Part shown: positions 34,424-42,473 of the stretch, one piece after another
How positions within the stretch are numbered: position 1 is the first letter of the stretch
Layout of the letters: every line of letters begins with the position of its first letter
NCBI GenBank assembly: GCA_965248605.1
Contig: CBDFJV010000007.1
Coordinates: forward strand, 1,922,001 to 1,986,000
Length of the DNA stretch: 64,000 nucleotides
From: CAUZJF01 sp965248605
GTDB lineage: Bacteria > Chloroflexota > Dehalococcoidia > Lucifugimonadales > CAUZJF01
Direction of reading: 5' to 3'
Program-made: the position numbers and the translations under genes
Notes under the pieces: generated by a model
What the model was told of the DNA's origin: nothing
Seen by the model: the letters and a program-made list of their open reading frames with translations, nothing else
Databases searched by the model: none

Positions 34424-35160
34424 TTCCAAAAGCCGGTTTGAAGCCATACTTAACAGACTCAGAATAGTAAGTATGTTCCTGCACGTTCAGGGTATGTTGC
34501 GACGGCCTGGGGAATGGGTAGTATGTCCCAACCCAGTATCGAGACGCCCTGTACAGCGGGGTGCCGTGTCGCGGACGACTAGGCCGCTTTTGGTTGGTCT
34601 GTCTGGGCCTCGCCGTCGATCGGTAGCTTCTGGGACGAAGGGTCGCGTGCGAGGTGGGGAGACTTGGACGTGTTTGGCAGCAGAGCGTCGACGGACGACA
34701 GCGCAGGACGGGTAATCAGCCGGGCGGAGCGGTTCTTGGTCAGGTAGCTCCAGCCCCATTGGACGAAGACAGTCAGGCGGTTTTGGAAGTCGACAAGCTT
34801 CATAAGGTGGATGAACAGCCAGGTCCACCAGGCGAGACGGCCGGAGAAGCGGACGATGCGAAGGTCCGCCACGGCAGCCGACCTGCCGATGACCGCCAGC
34901 GTGCCGAGGTCGCGGAACTTGAAGGGCGCCTCGCGTTCGCCAGCCAGCCGACGTCGAATCGTCTTTCCGACGTACCGTCCTTCGGCGATAGCGACGTCCG
35001 CGGTGCCACGGAGTGGAGCACCGGTCTGGTGCGAGTAGCTGGCGAGGTCACCCGCTACGAATATCTCGGGATGGCTGGGTACGGTCAGGTCCGGTCCGAC
35101 GAGAAGGCGTCCGGCGCTGTCGGTCTCCACACCGATGGCGGCGGCTAGCTTCTTCCCTAG

Positions 35161-36375
35161 GAGACCTTTGAGTAACTTGGGAGTTGAGGAACCGTTGGTT
35201 GTATTCAGCTCATATTGGCTGGTGGCTTCAGGTGAACTGTGCGTTCAGGCCACACAAGCTCTTAAGAAGAGCCTCTTGGAACACGATTCTAGATCCCTAG
35301 ACCCTTCAGGGCGCACTCCGCCTAGGGCTTTACGCCTCACGAGGCACCAATTGATCTGCTCGCCGTAGGTTGTACGCCATGCACTTGAACCACATCTCCG
35401 TTGCATTCCGATCAAGACCCATGTATCGCACCCGGTTGTAGCAGTATGTCCGCTTCAAGGTCCCAAAGACCTTCTCTACGGGTGCTCGAACTCGCGATAT
35501 CAGTTCGTTGCGCCGCTTCTGCCAGTGAGGGAGTCTAGGCTGGTGCTTATGCGACCGATGCATCATCCGGTCCTTGATACCCAGAGACTTGAGCCATTTG
35601 CGTCGCCTCTCGGACTCATAGGCCCGGTCACCGTACACCGCAGTCTCGTCACCCGTTACCAGGTTGTCTGCCACCTCGCCGTCGTTGACCTTTGCCGATG
35701 TCAGTATCGCCGTTCGTATGAGTCCGGAGCCAGCATCTACTCCAATATGGACCTTGTAGCCGAAGTGGGACTCAGAGCCTCTGCGCGTCCAGTCCGCGTC
35801 CGGGTCTGTGCTGCTCCTAGCTCCGAGACCTGCCGAGGCCGACGGACGACGGGCCTGGGCCTCCACCAGCGTCGCGTCCATCAGTGTGCCTTTCTTCACT
35901 ATCAGACCACGCTTTTCCAGTTGACGCCCCAATTCCTCGAACAGCCGGTCTCCGAGGCCTCGCTCCGTCAGCTCCTTACGGAAGCGGCTAATGGTCGAGT
36001 AGTCCGGAGAGTCGTCCTGCAGCCCGAGTCCCACGAACCGTCGGAACGAAAGCCTGTCCCACAATGCTGCCTCCATCTCCGGGTCCGATGCGTTGTACCA
36101 CTGCTGAAGCAGCAGCACCTTGACCATCATCAGCGGAGGATAGCTCGGCCTGCCTTCCGGAGACGAGTACACTTCGTCAACAATCTTCCCGATCTTGTTC
36201 CAGTCGACCGCCTCTCCTATACGTTCCAATCTCTCGTTTCGACCGATCTGCTCCGGCAGAAAAGTCTCCACCATCGATTGCTGACCTACTTTGCGGTGCA
36301 TGGACCTACTCCCTCTATTTCCAAAAAGTCGCGCATCCGATTATCGGCCTCACCGCAAGGTTATGCAAAGGTCTC
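35161..36375 (-). mobile_element. IS5-type insertion sequence, 1215 bp
   Basis: Flanked by a 4-bp duplication CTAG (35157-35160 and 36376-36379). Terminal inverted repeats begin GAGACCTTTG on both ends and continue with partial similarity (TAAC). A YTAR target is the known preference of the IS5 subgroup. It disrupts the NDH-2 gene. Confidence 0.9.
35330..36301 (-). CDS. IS5-family transposase
   Basis: 323 residues. The N-terminal DUF772 part has YPPLMMVKVLLLQQWYNASD; the DDE domain has KGTLMDATLVEAQ (first Asp), AVYGDRAYESERRR (second Asp) and RVRAPVEKVFGTLKRTY (Glu), the pattern of IS5 transposases. Full length, so probably active and the source of the insertion into ndh. Confidence 0.93.
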   Translation of the reverse strand: MHRKVGQQSMVETFLPEQIGRNERLERIGEAVDWNKIGKIVDEVYSSPEGRPSYPPLMMVKVLLLQQWYNASDPEMEAALWDRLSFRRFVGLGLQDDSPDYSTISRFRKELTERGLGDRLFEELGRQLEKRGLIVKKGTLMDATLVEAQARRPSASAGLGARSSTDPDADWTRRGSESHFGYKVHIGVDAGSGLIRTAILTSAKVNDGEVADNLVTGDETAVYGDRAYESERRRKWLKSLGIKDRMMHRSHKHQPRLPHWQKRRNELISRVRAPVEKVFGTLKRTYCYNRVRYMGLDRNATEMWFKCMAYNLRRADQLVPREA

Positions 36376-37184
36376 CTAGGGGCGACGCCTGCACGCCGGC
36401 CGCCCATACAATGGTCCGTGCCGAGATGCGCTCGGCCCCGTGGCTCATAGCGACGCGAACCGACATATCATCGGCGTCTTCGACGAGAGCACCGGTGCGG
36501 ATTTCGACACCCAACCGAGTTAGAGCCGCGTGGGCCTTGCGGGCCAGCTTTGGTATGAAGGTCGGCAACACCCGCCGGCCGCCCTCTAGAAGCAGCACGC
36601 GGGCGTCGCTCGGGTCGAAGGAGCGGAAGTTTCCCTTGAGAGTGTTTCTCGCCATCTCACCGATTGCGCCGGCCATCTCGACTCCGGTAGGACCTCCGCC
36701 GATGACGACGAAAGTGAGCCACGCGCGGCGTTCATCTACGTCTGTGGCGCGCTCGGCGGCTTCGAACGCCAAGAGGATGCGCCGCCTGATTTCGATAGCG
36801 TCCTCAAGGGTCTTCAGTGCCGGTGCGGCCTGGGCCCAGTCGTCTCTGCCAAAGTAGCTATGGCCAGAGCCGGACGCGATCACGAGAGTGTCGTACGGCA
36901 GACGCCCGCCGTCGATCAGCTCTACGGCGCGGTCCGCTGCATCGATGCGCTCGACCTCGCCCAGGATGACTCTCGCGTTGGCCTGGCTCTTCAGAAGAGC
37001 TCTTATCGGCGCGGAGATGTCGGCGGGGGAGAGGCTGCCGGTTGCCACCTGGTACAAGAGCGGCTGGAAAAGGTGATGGTTGCGCCTGTCGATCACGGTA
37101 ACGTCCGCGGGCGCTTTTCTGAGTTGGTTGGCGGCGTTCAGTCCGGCGAATCCGCCTCCGACGATGACGACACTCTGGCGCTTG

Positions 37185-37505
37185 ACGCGGTGCCGCTTGA
37201 CGCGGTGTCGCTTGACGCGGTGTCGCTTGACGCGGTGTCGCTTGAACGCGGTGTCGCTTGACGCGGTGTCGCTTGACCGGTGTGCACCTTGACGCGGTGT
37301 CGTGACGCGGTGTCGCTTGAACGCGGTGTCGCTTGACGCGGTGTCGCTTGACGCGGTGTCGCTGACGCGGTGTCGCTTGACGCGGTGTCGCTTGAACGCG
37401 GTGTCGCTTGAGCTTGACGCGGTGTCGCTTGACGCGGTGTCGCTTGACGCGGTGTCGCTTGACGCGGTGTCGCTTGACGCGGTTGCGCTTGACGCGGTGT
37501 CTTGA
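37185..37505. repeat. 15-bp minisatellite array 1 (about 21 units)
   Basis: Tandem units of CGCTTGACGCGGTGT, several with one-base indels. Read on the minus strand in the ndh frame, the units encode KRHRV or, after indels, DTASS repeats; no stop interrupts. It lies between the real FAD motif and a duplicated upstream copy. Confidence 0.85.
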
Positions 37506-37656
37506 TCAGCGGTAACGTCCGCGGGCGCTTGACGCGGTTGGTTGGCGGCGTTCAGTCCGGCGAATCCGCCTCCGACGATGACGACACTCTGGCGCTTGAC
37601 GCGGTGCCGCTTGACGCGGTGTCGCTTGACGCGGTGTCGCTTGACGCGGTGTCGTG
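37506..37656. repeat. Duplicated ndh 5' segment plus array 2 (4 units)
   Basis: 37506-37590 repeats 37093-37180 (same FAD-motif codons) but with TTCTGAG replaced by GACGCGG, a piece of the repeat unit; it is followed by four 15-bp units reaching the ndh start codon. Confidence 0.75.
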
Positions 37657-37787
37657 AACGCATCCCTGCACCTTTTGTGAAATTTTTCACTAATAACAGT
37701 ATACGTCAGAGATTGCACGGTGTCATCAGCTATAACAACGGCGGATGGATCATACGAAAGAATGAGGCGTATTCCGCAAATCGGGCA

Positions 37788-37817
37788 TTGACACTCCAGT
37801 CGCAAGAGCGGTATGCT
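37788..37817 (+). promoter_or_regulatory. Promoter of the Fur-family gene
   Basis: TTGACA (37788-37793) and TATGCT (37812-37817), 18-bp spacer, 31 bp before the GTG start. A Fur-type operator could overlap, but no clear palindrome is seen. Confidence 0.6.
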
Positions 37818-37847
37818 GGTAGTTGCAAGTGTTTGCAGGAGCGAATA

Positions 37848-38270
37848 GTGGCCACAGACGACACCACGATGCAAGCGCTGAAAGAGTCAGGGCTCAGACT
37901 CACGCCTCAGAGACTCATGGTCCTCACCGCGGTCAGGCAGGCGAAAGGCCATATGAGCGCGGCGGAGATACTGGACGAGGTAAAGGAGTCCTACCCCTAT
38001 ATAGACGCCTCGACCGTGTACCGGACACTCGGCGTCCTCAAGGAGATGCGTCTCATTTCCGAGACGGACATGGGTGGGGGAGAGTCCAGGTATGAGTGGA
38101 TCGAGCAGGACCGTCACCATCATCTGATTTGCCGTAACTGCGACCGAGTGATTCTGCTTGACCACAAGTTCCTGGAGAACCTTGGGACCGAGATCCTGGA
38201 CGACTACGGGTTCAAAGCCGACATCGACCATTTCGCGATATTCGGCTTGTGCAGCGACTGTACTAGCTGA
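37848..38270 (+). CDS. Fur-family metal-responsive repressor
   Basis: 140 residues from GTG 37848 (AGGAG 6 nt before). Winged helix LRLTPQRLMVLTAVRQAKGH and DASTVYRTLGVLKEMRLI, then HHHLICRNCDRV with the regulatory His and CxxC, and a C-terminal FGLCSDCTS second Cys pair (structural Zn). Fur, Zur, Nur and PerR cannot be told apart with certainty; the nickel/cobalt-type transporter 34 bp downstream favours a nickel or zinc role. Confidence 0.88.
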   Translation: MATDDTTMQALKESGLRLTPQRLMVLTAVRQAKGHMSAAEILDEVKESYPYIDASTVYRTLGVLKEMRLISETDMGGGESRYEWIEQDRHHHLICRNCDRVILLDHKFLENLGTEILDDYGFKADIDHFAIFGLCSDCTS

Positions 38271-38304
38271 CGATACGGCGGAAGTCATCGGGAGGACGTG
38301 AGGC

Positions 38305-39054
38305 ATGGAGATGGACTCCGGCATACTGGCGGCGCTGGGACTCGGCTTCCTGCTCGGCCTGAAACACGCGACCGACGCCGACCACGTCGTCGCTGTCTCG
38401 ACGATCGCCGGCGAGGCGAGGAACGCCTGGCGCGGCATCTGGGTAGGCGCTTCCTGGGGTCTGGGCCATTCGACGCCGCTCCTGGTGCTAGGCACGGTCG
38501 TCCTGGTATTCAAAGAGGTCGTGCTGGGCAGGTACGAGACAGTCGCGCCAGTGTTCGAGTTCGGTGTCGGCATCATGCTGGTGTTCCTCGGAGCGCAGGT
38601 GTTCTGGAACCTCCGGCGTGGCCGGCTTCACCTACATGAGCACGCTCACGACGAGGGCCCGCACGTCCATATCCATGGTACGCACGACAAGGCCGCCGAT
38701 TCGAGCACCGAAAGGCTCCACGGGTTCTTTCACTTCGGCAAGCCGTTCTTCCGGTTCAAGTCCTTTACGATCGGCATAGTGCACGGGCTGGCGGGCAGCG
38801 CCGTGGTGATGCTCGTGCTGCTTCCCACGTTGTCTTCGTTCTGGGCGGGGTTGGGCTATCTGGTGCTGTTCGGCGTGGGCACCATCCTGGCGATGGGAGT
38901 GATCACCGTCGTGCTGGGACTACCCTTCGCGCTGAGCGGCGATTCGGCACGGTGGAACGGCGTGGTCTCCCGGTCGGCCGGGGCCGCGAGCCTAGCCTTC
39001 GGGTTCGCGCTGATGTCGGACATCGCGCTAGGCACGGCGATCATTCCTTTCTAG
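38305..39054 (+). CDS. Nickel/cobalt-type transporter (NicO/UreH-like)
   Basis: 249 residues, about six to seven membrane helices. LGLKHATDADHVVAVST (17-33) is the metal-binding signature HxxDxDH of NiCoT/UreH transporters. A His-rich cytoplasmic loop (HLHEHAHDEGPHVHIHGTH) probably buffers metal ions. Likely in one transcription unit with the Fur-type gene. The substrate (Ni, Co or Zn) is inferred, not proven. Confidence 0.85.
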   Translation: MEMDSGILAALGLGFLLGLKHATDADHVVAVSTIAGEARNAWRGIWVGASWGLGHSTPLLVLGTVVLVFKEVVLGRYETVAPVFEFGVGIMLVFLGAQVFWNLRRGRLHLHEHAHDEGPHVHIHGTHDKAADSSTERLHGFFHFGKPFFRFKSFTIGIVHGLAGSAVVMLVLLPTLSSFWAGLGYLVLFGVGTILAMGVITVVLGLPFALSGDSARWNGVVSRSAGAASLAFGFALMSDIALGTAIIPF

Positions 39055-39117
39055 GCAGGCTTACGTTGGGGCGGCACATACGAGCCCTCGGGACCGCACT
39101 CGCCAGGACTGGTACAC

Positions 39118-39735
39118 ATGGGGAAGCTCGCGTTTAGCTTGGTTGGTCTGAGTATCCTAACTCTGCTGTTGGGCAGCTCAAGTCCGTTGGCCGCGACTGC
39201 CACGCCCACCGTCGCCACCACTACGACATTCTCAGTATCAAGCAACATTGGCTGGCAAGATACGGGATTGGACGTGGTCGCAGGAGACTTACTGGAGATA
39301 ACGGCTTCCAGTTCCATCCGGTTCGACTCCGCTGGACGGATGGCGGACCCTGACGGACAACCAGACGGGGACGCTGTCCCGTGTAGCAACGGGCTTGTTC
39401 CGGCCGTCTTCTGTCATACGCTCGTCGGGCGAATCGGCTCATCCGGGTCTCTCGCCGATTTGAGCGGCTTCCTCGTCGGCTCGAGCTTCAGTCAGATTAC
39501 GACGGGGTCCGGCAGGCTCTTCCTCGGATTCAACGACGGCTTTGTCAAGACGGATCGAAGCGGGCTTGACTCCGGGGGAGTTGGAGACAATAGCGGTTCC
39601 TATACCGCCCAGATTGGCATTGGAATGGTCCCACTCGGCATGCCAGGTTTCGGCCCGCTGGGACTAACTTTCCTGCTACTGGTATTCGGTGCCCTGGTAA
39701 TACGGCGCAACGCCAAAGCCGTATATGCCGCCTGA
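39118..39735 (+). CDS. Secreted LecA/PA-IL-like protein with C-terminal sorting tail
   Basis: 205 residues. Signal peptide at 1-26 (LAFSLVGLSILTLLLGSSSP, cleavage near AAT). The middle has SSNIGWQDTGLDVVAGDLLE and a MADPDGQPDGD segment, matching the beta-sandwich of PA-IL-like galactose-binding lectins with Asp residues in a calcium-type loop. The tail LGMPGFGPLGLTFLLLVFGA plus RRN resembles PEP-CTERM/IPTL-type sorting signals: short motif, membrane helix, Arg cluster. Sugar binding is inferred. Confidence 0.75.
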   Translation: MGKLAFSLVGLSILTLLLGSSSPLAATATPTVATTTTFSVSSNIGWQDTGLDVVAGDLLEITASSSIRFDSAGRMADPDGQPDGDAVPCSNGLVPAVFCHTLVGRIGSSGSLADLSGFLVGSSFSQITTGSGRLFLGFNDGFVKTDRSGLDSGGVGDNSGSYTAQIGIGMVPLGMPGFGPLGLTFLLLVFGALVIRRNAKAVYAA

Positions 39736-39806
39736 GCACAGAACGAGGTACTTCGGTTCGAGTTCTGGTGCCACGGGGCGTGCCGTTGCACGAGCCGGAA
39801 ACCAAC

Positions 39807-40037
39807 GATGTTGTGCTCTCTATAAACAAGTATCCGACGGCAGAGTGGGAAAAGGAATCAAGCTCTGAAGAGATGGGGTATCGTCGCGTCAGCTCGAGGA
39901 GGCCCAGTCATATTCGAATACCGGCGATTCGGCTCGGTGGAACCGCGTAGTTCCCCGTATGGCTGGAGTGGCGAGCCTTGCTTTCGGGTTTGCGCTGATG
40001 TCGGACATCGTTAGGTACGGCGATCATACCCTTCTAG
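39807..40037 (+). pseudogene. Debris: serine-hydrolase start joined to transporter 3' end
   Basis: 39807-39893 resembles 41435-41523 (the beginning of the serine hydrolase gene: INKYPTAEWEKESSSEEMG), and 39923-40037 resembles the end of the NicO gene (38939-39054), both with many substitutions and indels. The two pieces are fused in the order hydrolase then transporter, opposite to the current gene order. This fits an old tandem duplication that lost its middle. Confidence 0.7.
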
Positions 40038-40112
40038 CGCTGGCCTTCGCGGACCGAAACGCGCGACCGCCTTCCTTCGCTTAGCCGCCTTGAAGCCACG
40101 AGCAGCAAGTTA

Positions 40113-41426
40113 ATGGTGAGACCCGCCGTGCCGTTGGCCGATGTCCACACTCACCTATACGGCTCTATCCAGCCGGCCGACTACCTGGAGTTTGTCCGCA
40201 ACCTAGACGTTGACTGGGACCGTTACGAGGCGGCGTACTATGCTGCCTACGGAGTGCCTGCCCCACTCCACGATATCCTCGGCCGATACAGGTCCGGTGA
40301 GCCCGCCGCTGAGGAGGAGTTCCGCCGCCTGTTCGTTTTCGGGGACGATGACGCAGGCAACTTCCAGCGCTTTCAGGCAAAGATGAATATGATCGTCGGA
40401 ATCGCGGGTGAGATCCGGACCTGGGTCCACAAGATTATCGGTACTCAGCAGCGCCAGTCGGTTCGCTACGCCGAACAGCGGGAGCTGATTGGCGCGGGGC
40501 TGAAAGGCGCGCAAGCTAAAGATCACGTGACGGCCATTCTCGAAGAGTACGCGAAATACGCCAACTCGGAGTTTGAACCGCGATTAGCGCCCAGTCTTCC
40601 CAGGGGCGACCCGTGGCCGTCCTGGGAGATCACCAAGGAGCTTGCCCTCGGCCCCAACGGCCATCTATTGACGGGGATCGACTTCTGCTACCTAGAGGAA
40701 GGTCACCCTCCGAAGGAAAAGAACGAGCTGTTCGCCGAGGTCAGAGACTTTAACCGCAGGCACCCCGAACGCGCCTTGGCCATTCTGTACCATGTTGGGG
40801 AGAGCTTCGAGGACAAGTCGCTTGAGAGTGCCATCCGTTGGGTGCACGAGGCCGCGGAGTTAGGGGCCCACCGAGTGGGCCACGCCATAGCCCTTGGCAT
40901 AGACCCAGACGTGTATGGCCAGCACCAGCGTACTGAGCCCGTGGGCGAGCGCATTGATCAGATCCTGTATGACGTGCACCATGCTCAAGGATTGCGACGT
41001 CACGGGGTAAACGTCAATCTCCCGGAGATACAGAAGGAGCTAGCTGAGATCAGGGCTCTGCCTAGCGATTCCGAGCTTGCCCGCAGCTACGACCACGCCG
41101 GGCTTGATGAGGTCAGAGGACGACAGAGATACGCAATGGAGAGCATCCGCTCCCTCGGTACGATTGTCGAGGTTTGCCCCACCTCGAACCGCCGCATAGG
41201 CGGCATCTCTTCACCGCACCATCACCCGGTCCATCGGTTCATCGAAAACGACGTGCCCTTCGTCGTCGCAAGCGACGATCCGGGGATCTTCGATACTACC
41301 CTCGCCGACGAGATTGGCTGGGTCGTTCAGGCAGCGGGCTTGGGTGCCGACGCCTTCGACGAGATCGCGGAGCGCTCCTGGCGCTACCGGAGTGAAGTGC
41401 TTACGGGCCGCGTAGCGCAGGCATAG
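40113..41426 (+). CDS. Adenosine deaminase-family amidohydrolase
   Basis: 437 residues. Zinc ligands and active residues of the A_deaminase family: VHTHLYGS (11-18), YHVGESF (His, Glu), GHAIALG and VVASDDPGIF (Asp-Asp). It deaminates adenosine or a related purine/nucleoside; the long insertion (residues 40-190) is larger than in Add and resembles environmental AMP/adenosine deaminase-like members. It opens a plus-strand unit with the serine hydrolase and the kinase gene. Confidence 0.85.
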   Translation: MVRPAVPLADVHTHLYGSIQPADYLEFVRNLDVDWDRYEAAYYAAYGVPAPLHDILGRYRSGEPAAEEEFRRLFVFGDDDAGNFQRFQAKMNMIVGIAGEIRTWVHKIIGTQQRQSVRYAEQRELIGAGLKGAQAKDHVTAILEEYAKYANSEFEPRLAPSLPRGDPWPSWEITKELALGPNGHLLTGIDFCYLEEGHPPKEKNELFAEVRDFNRRHPERALAILYHVGESFEDKSLESAIRWVHEAAELGAHRVGHAIALGIDPDVYGQHQRTEPVGERIDQILYDVHHAQGLRRHGVNVNLPEIQKELAEIRALPSDSELARSYDHAGLDEVRGRQRYAMESIRSLGTIVEVCPTSNRRIGGISSPHHHPVHRFIENDVPFVVASDDPGIFDTTLADEIGWVVQAAGLGADAFDEIAERSWRYRSEVLTGRVAQA

Positions 41427-41459
41427 TGCGGGCTAGGGAGTACCAATGTCGCGGCTTCG

Positions 41460-42464
41460 ATGAACAAATACCCGGGCATAGAGTGGGAAAAGGCATCGAG
41501 CCCTGAAGAGATGGGCTGGTCGTCGCCTCGGATCGACGAGGCGCGGGCCTATTCGAGCACCGTCGACTCGGCGGCCGTGATGATCATCGAGGCCTGTCGG
41601 GTCGTGGCGGAGTGGGGTGAGCCAGCCGAGCCACATTGGTCCGGCTCGATCAGGAAGTCCATCGTCAGCGCGCTTTACGGCATCCACGTTGCCAGGGGCA
41701 CCATCGACCTGGATACAACGCTCGCCGAGCTAGGAATCGACGATAACGAGCCGTCGCTGACGGATGCCGAGAAGCAGGCCACCGTCAGGCACCTGATGAT
41801 GTCCCGGTCGGGCGTAGATCACCTCGCGGTAGCAGAAACGCCATTAGCAGGTTATCAAGCCCGTCCGGAGCGTGGGAGCCATGAGCCGGGTTCTTTCTTC
41901 TGGTACAACATGTGGGACTTCAATACCCTGGGGACGATCTTCCAGCAGCTAGTCGGCCGGAGCGTTTTCGAGGAGTTCAGAGACCGGCTGGCTGGTCCCC
42001 TCGGAATGCAGGACTTCAAGAGCCTGGCGCAGTACCCCGAGGGCCACGTCTCGGCAAAGCCAGGCCCAGAGTCTATTCACCGCCCGTACTTCTTCATAAT
42101 CAGTGCCCGCGACCTGGCCCGCTTCGGCCTTCTGTACATGCGCAAAGGTCGGTGGGAAGGACGGCAGATCGTGCCTGAGGACTGGGTGGAACTCACGACA
42201 AAGGCCCACTCCGACTTCGGCGACGGAAAGGGGGGCTACGGCTACATGTGGCCCGCGCTGATCGGCGAAGCCCCTTACGAGGTCAGCTTGCCGGACGGCT
42301 CGTTCTTCACCGCTGGGTTTGGAGGGCAGCACCTGATCATGATTCCGGCCTGGGACGTCATTATCGTGCACCGAGCGGACGTGATCAGCGACGACCCTCA
42401 CCGCGTCGGGATGGCCAAATTCAACCCACTGCTCAAGCTGATTCTGGCGGCGAGGCGCAAGTAA
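41460..42464 (+). CDS. Beta-lactamase-fold serine hydrolase (class C/esterase type)
   Basis: 334 residues. SIRKSIVSALYG holds the SxxK nucleophile pair and FFWYNMWDFNTLG the YxN element; AGFGGQHLIMIPAWD replaces the KTG motif with a GFGGQ variant, so it is more likely an esterase or amidase than a beta-lactamase. No signal peptide, so cytoplasmic. Its N-terminus is partly duplicated at 39807. The group II intron starts 9 bp after its stop. Confidence 0.85.
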   Translation: MNKYPGIEWEKASSPEEMGWSSPRIDEARAYSSTVDSAAVMIIEACRVVAEWGEPAEPHWSGSIRKSIVSALYGIHVARGTIDLDTTLAELGIDDNEPSLTDAEKQATVRHLMMSRSGVDHLAVAETPLAGYQARPERGSHEPGSFFWYNMWDFNTLGTIFQQLVGRSVFEEFRDRLAGPLGMQDFKSLAQYPEGHVSAKPGPESIHRPYFFIISARDLARFGLLYMRKGRWEGRQIVPEDWVELTTKAHSDFGDGKGGYGYMWPALIGEAPYEVSLPDGSFFTAGFGGQHLIMIPAWDVIIVHRADVISDDPHRVGMAKFNPLLKLILAARRK

Positions 42465-42473
42465 AGAGTGGGG

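Larger units (their letters stand above)
34579..37663 (-). pseudogene. ndh: Type II NADH dehydrogenase split by IS5, with repeat-expanded N-terminus
   Basis: Removing the 1215-bp IS plus one CTAG leaves 622 codons in frame from ATG 37663. The FAD motif SVVIVGGGFAGLNAANQ, the NADH motif VVIGGGPTGVEMAGAIGE, and the conserved HLFQPLLYQVATG identify NDH-2, a monotopic membrane flavoprotein passing electrons to quinone. The insertion falls in VQASPLG|KKLAAAIGVET; the C-terminal part (35155 to 34579) contains AGDLASY and the membrane-anchor helices. The 5' part carries 15-bp repeats and a duplicated FAD-motif segment, making the N-terminus about 150 residues longer than normal. The gene is broken; the cell would need another NADH oxidase. 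Confidence 0.88.

Noticed and set aside
37185..37656. CRISPR-like array
   Set aside because: Units are 15 bp and directly adjacent, with no spacers of regular length and no cas genes.
41460..42464. True beta-lactamase
   Set aside because: KTG motif is replaced and there is no signal peptide.
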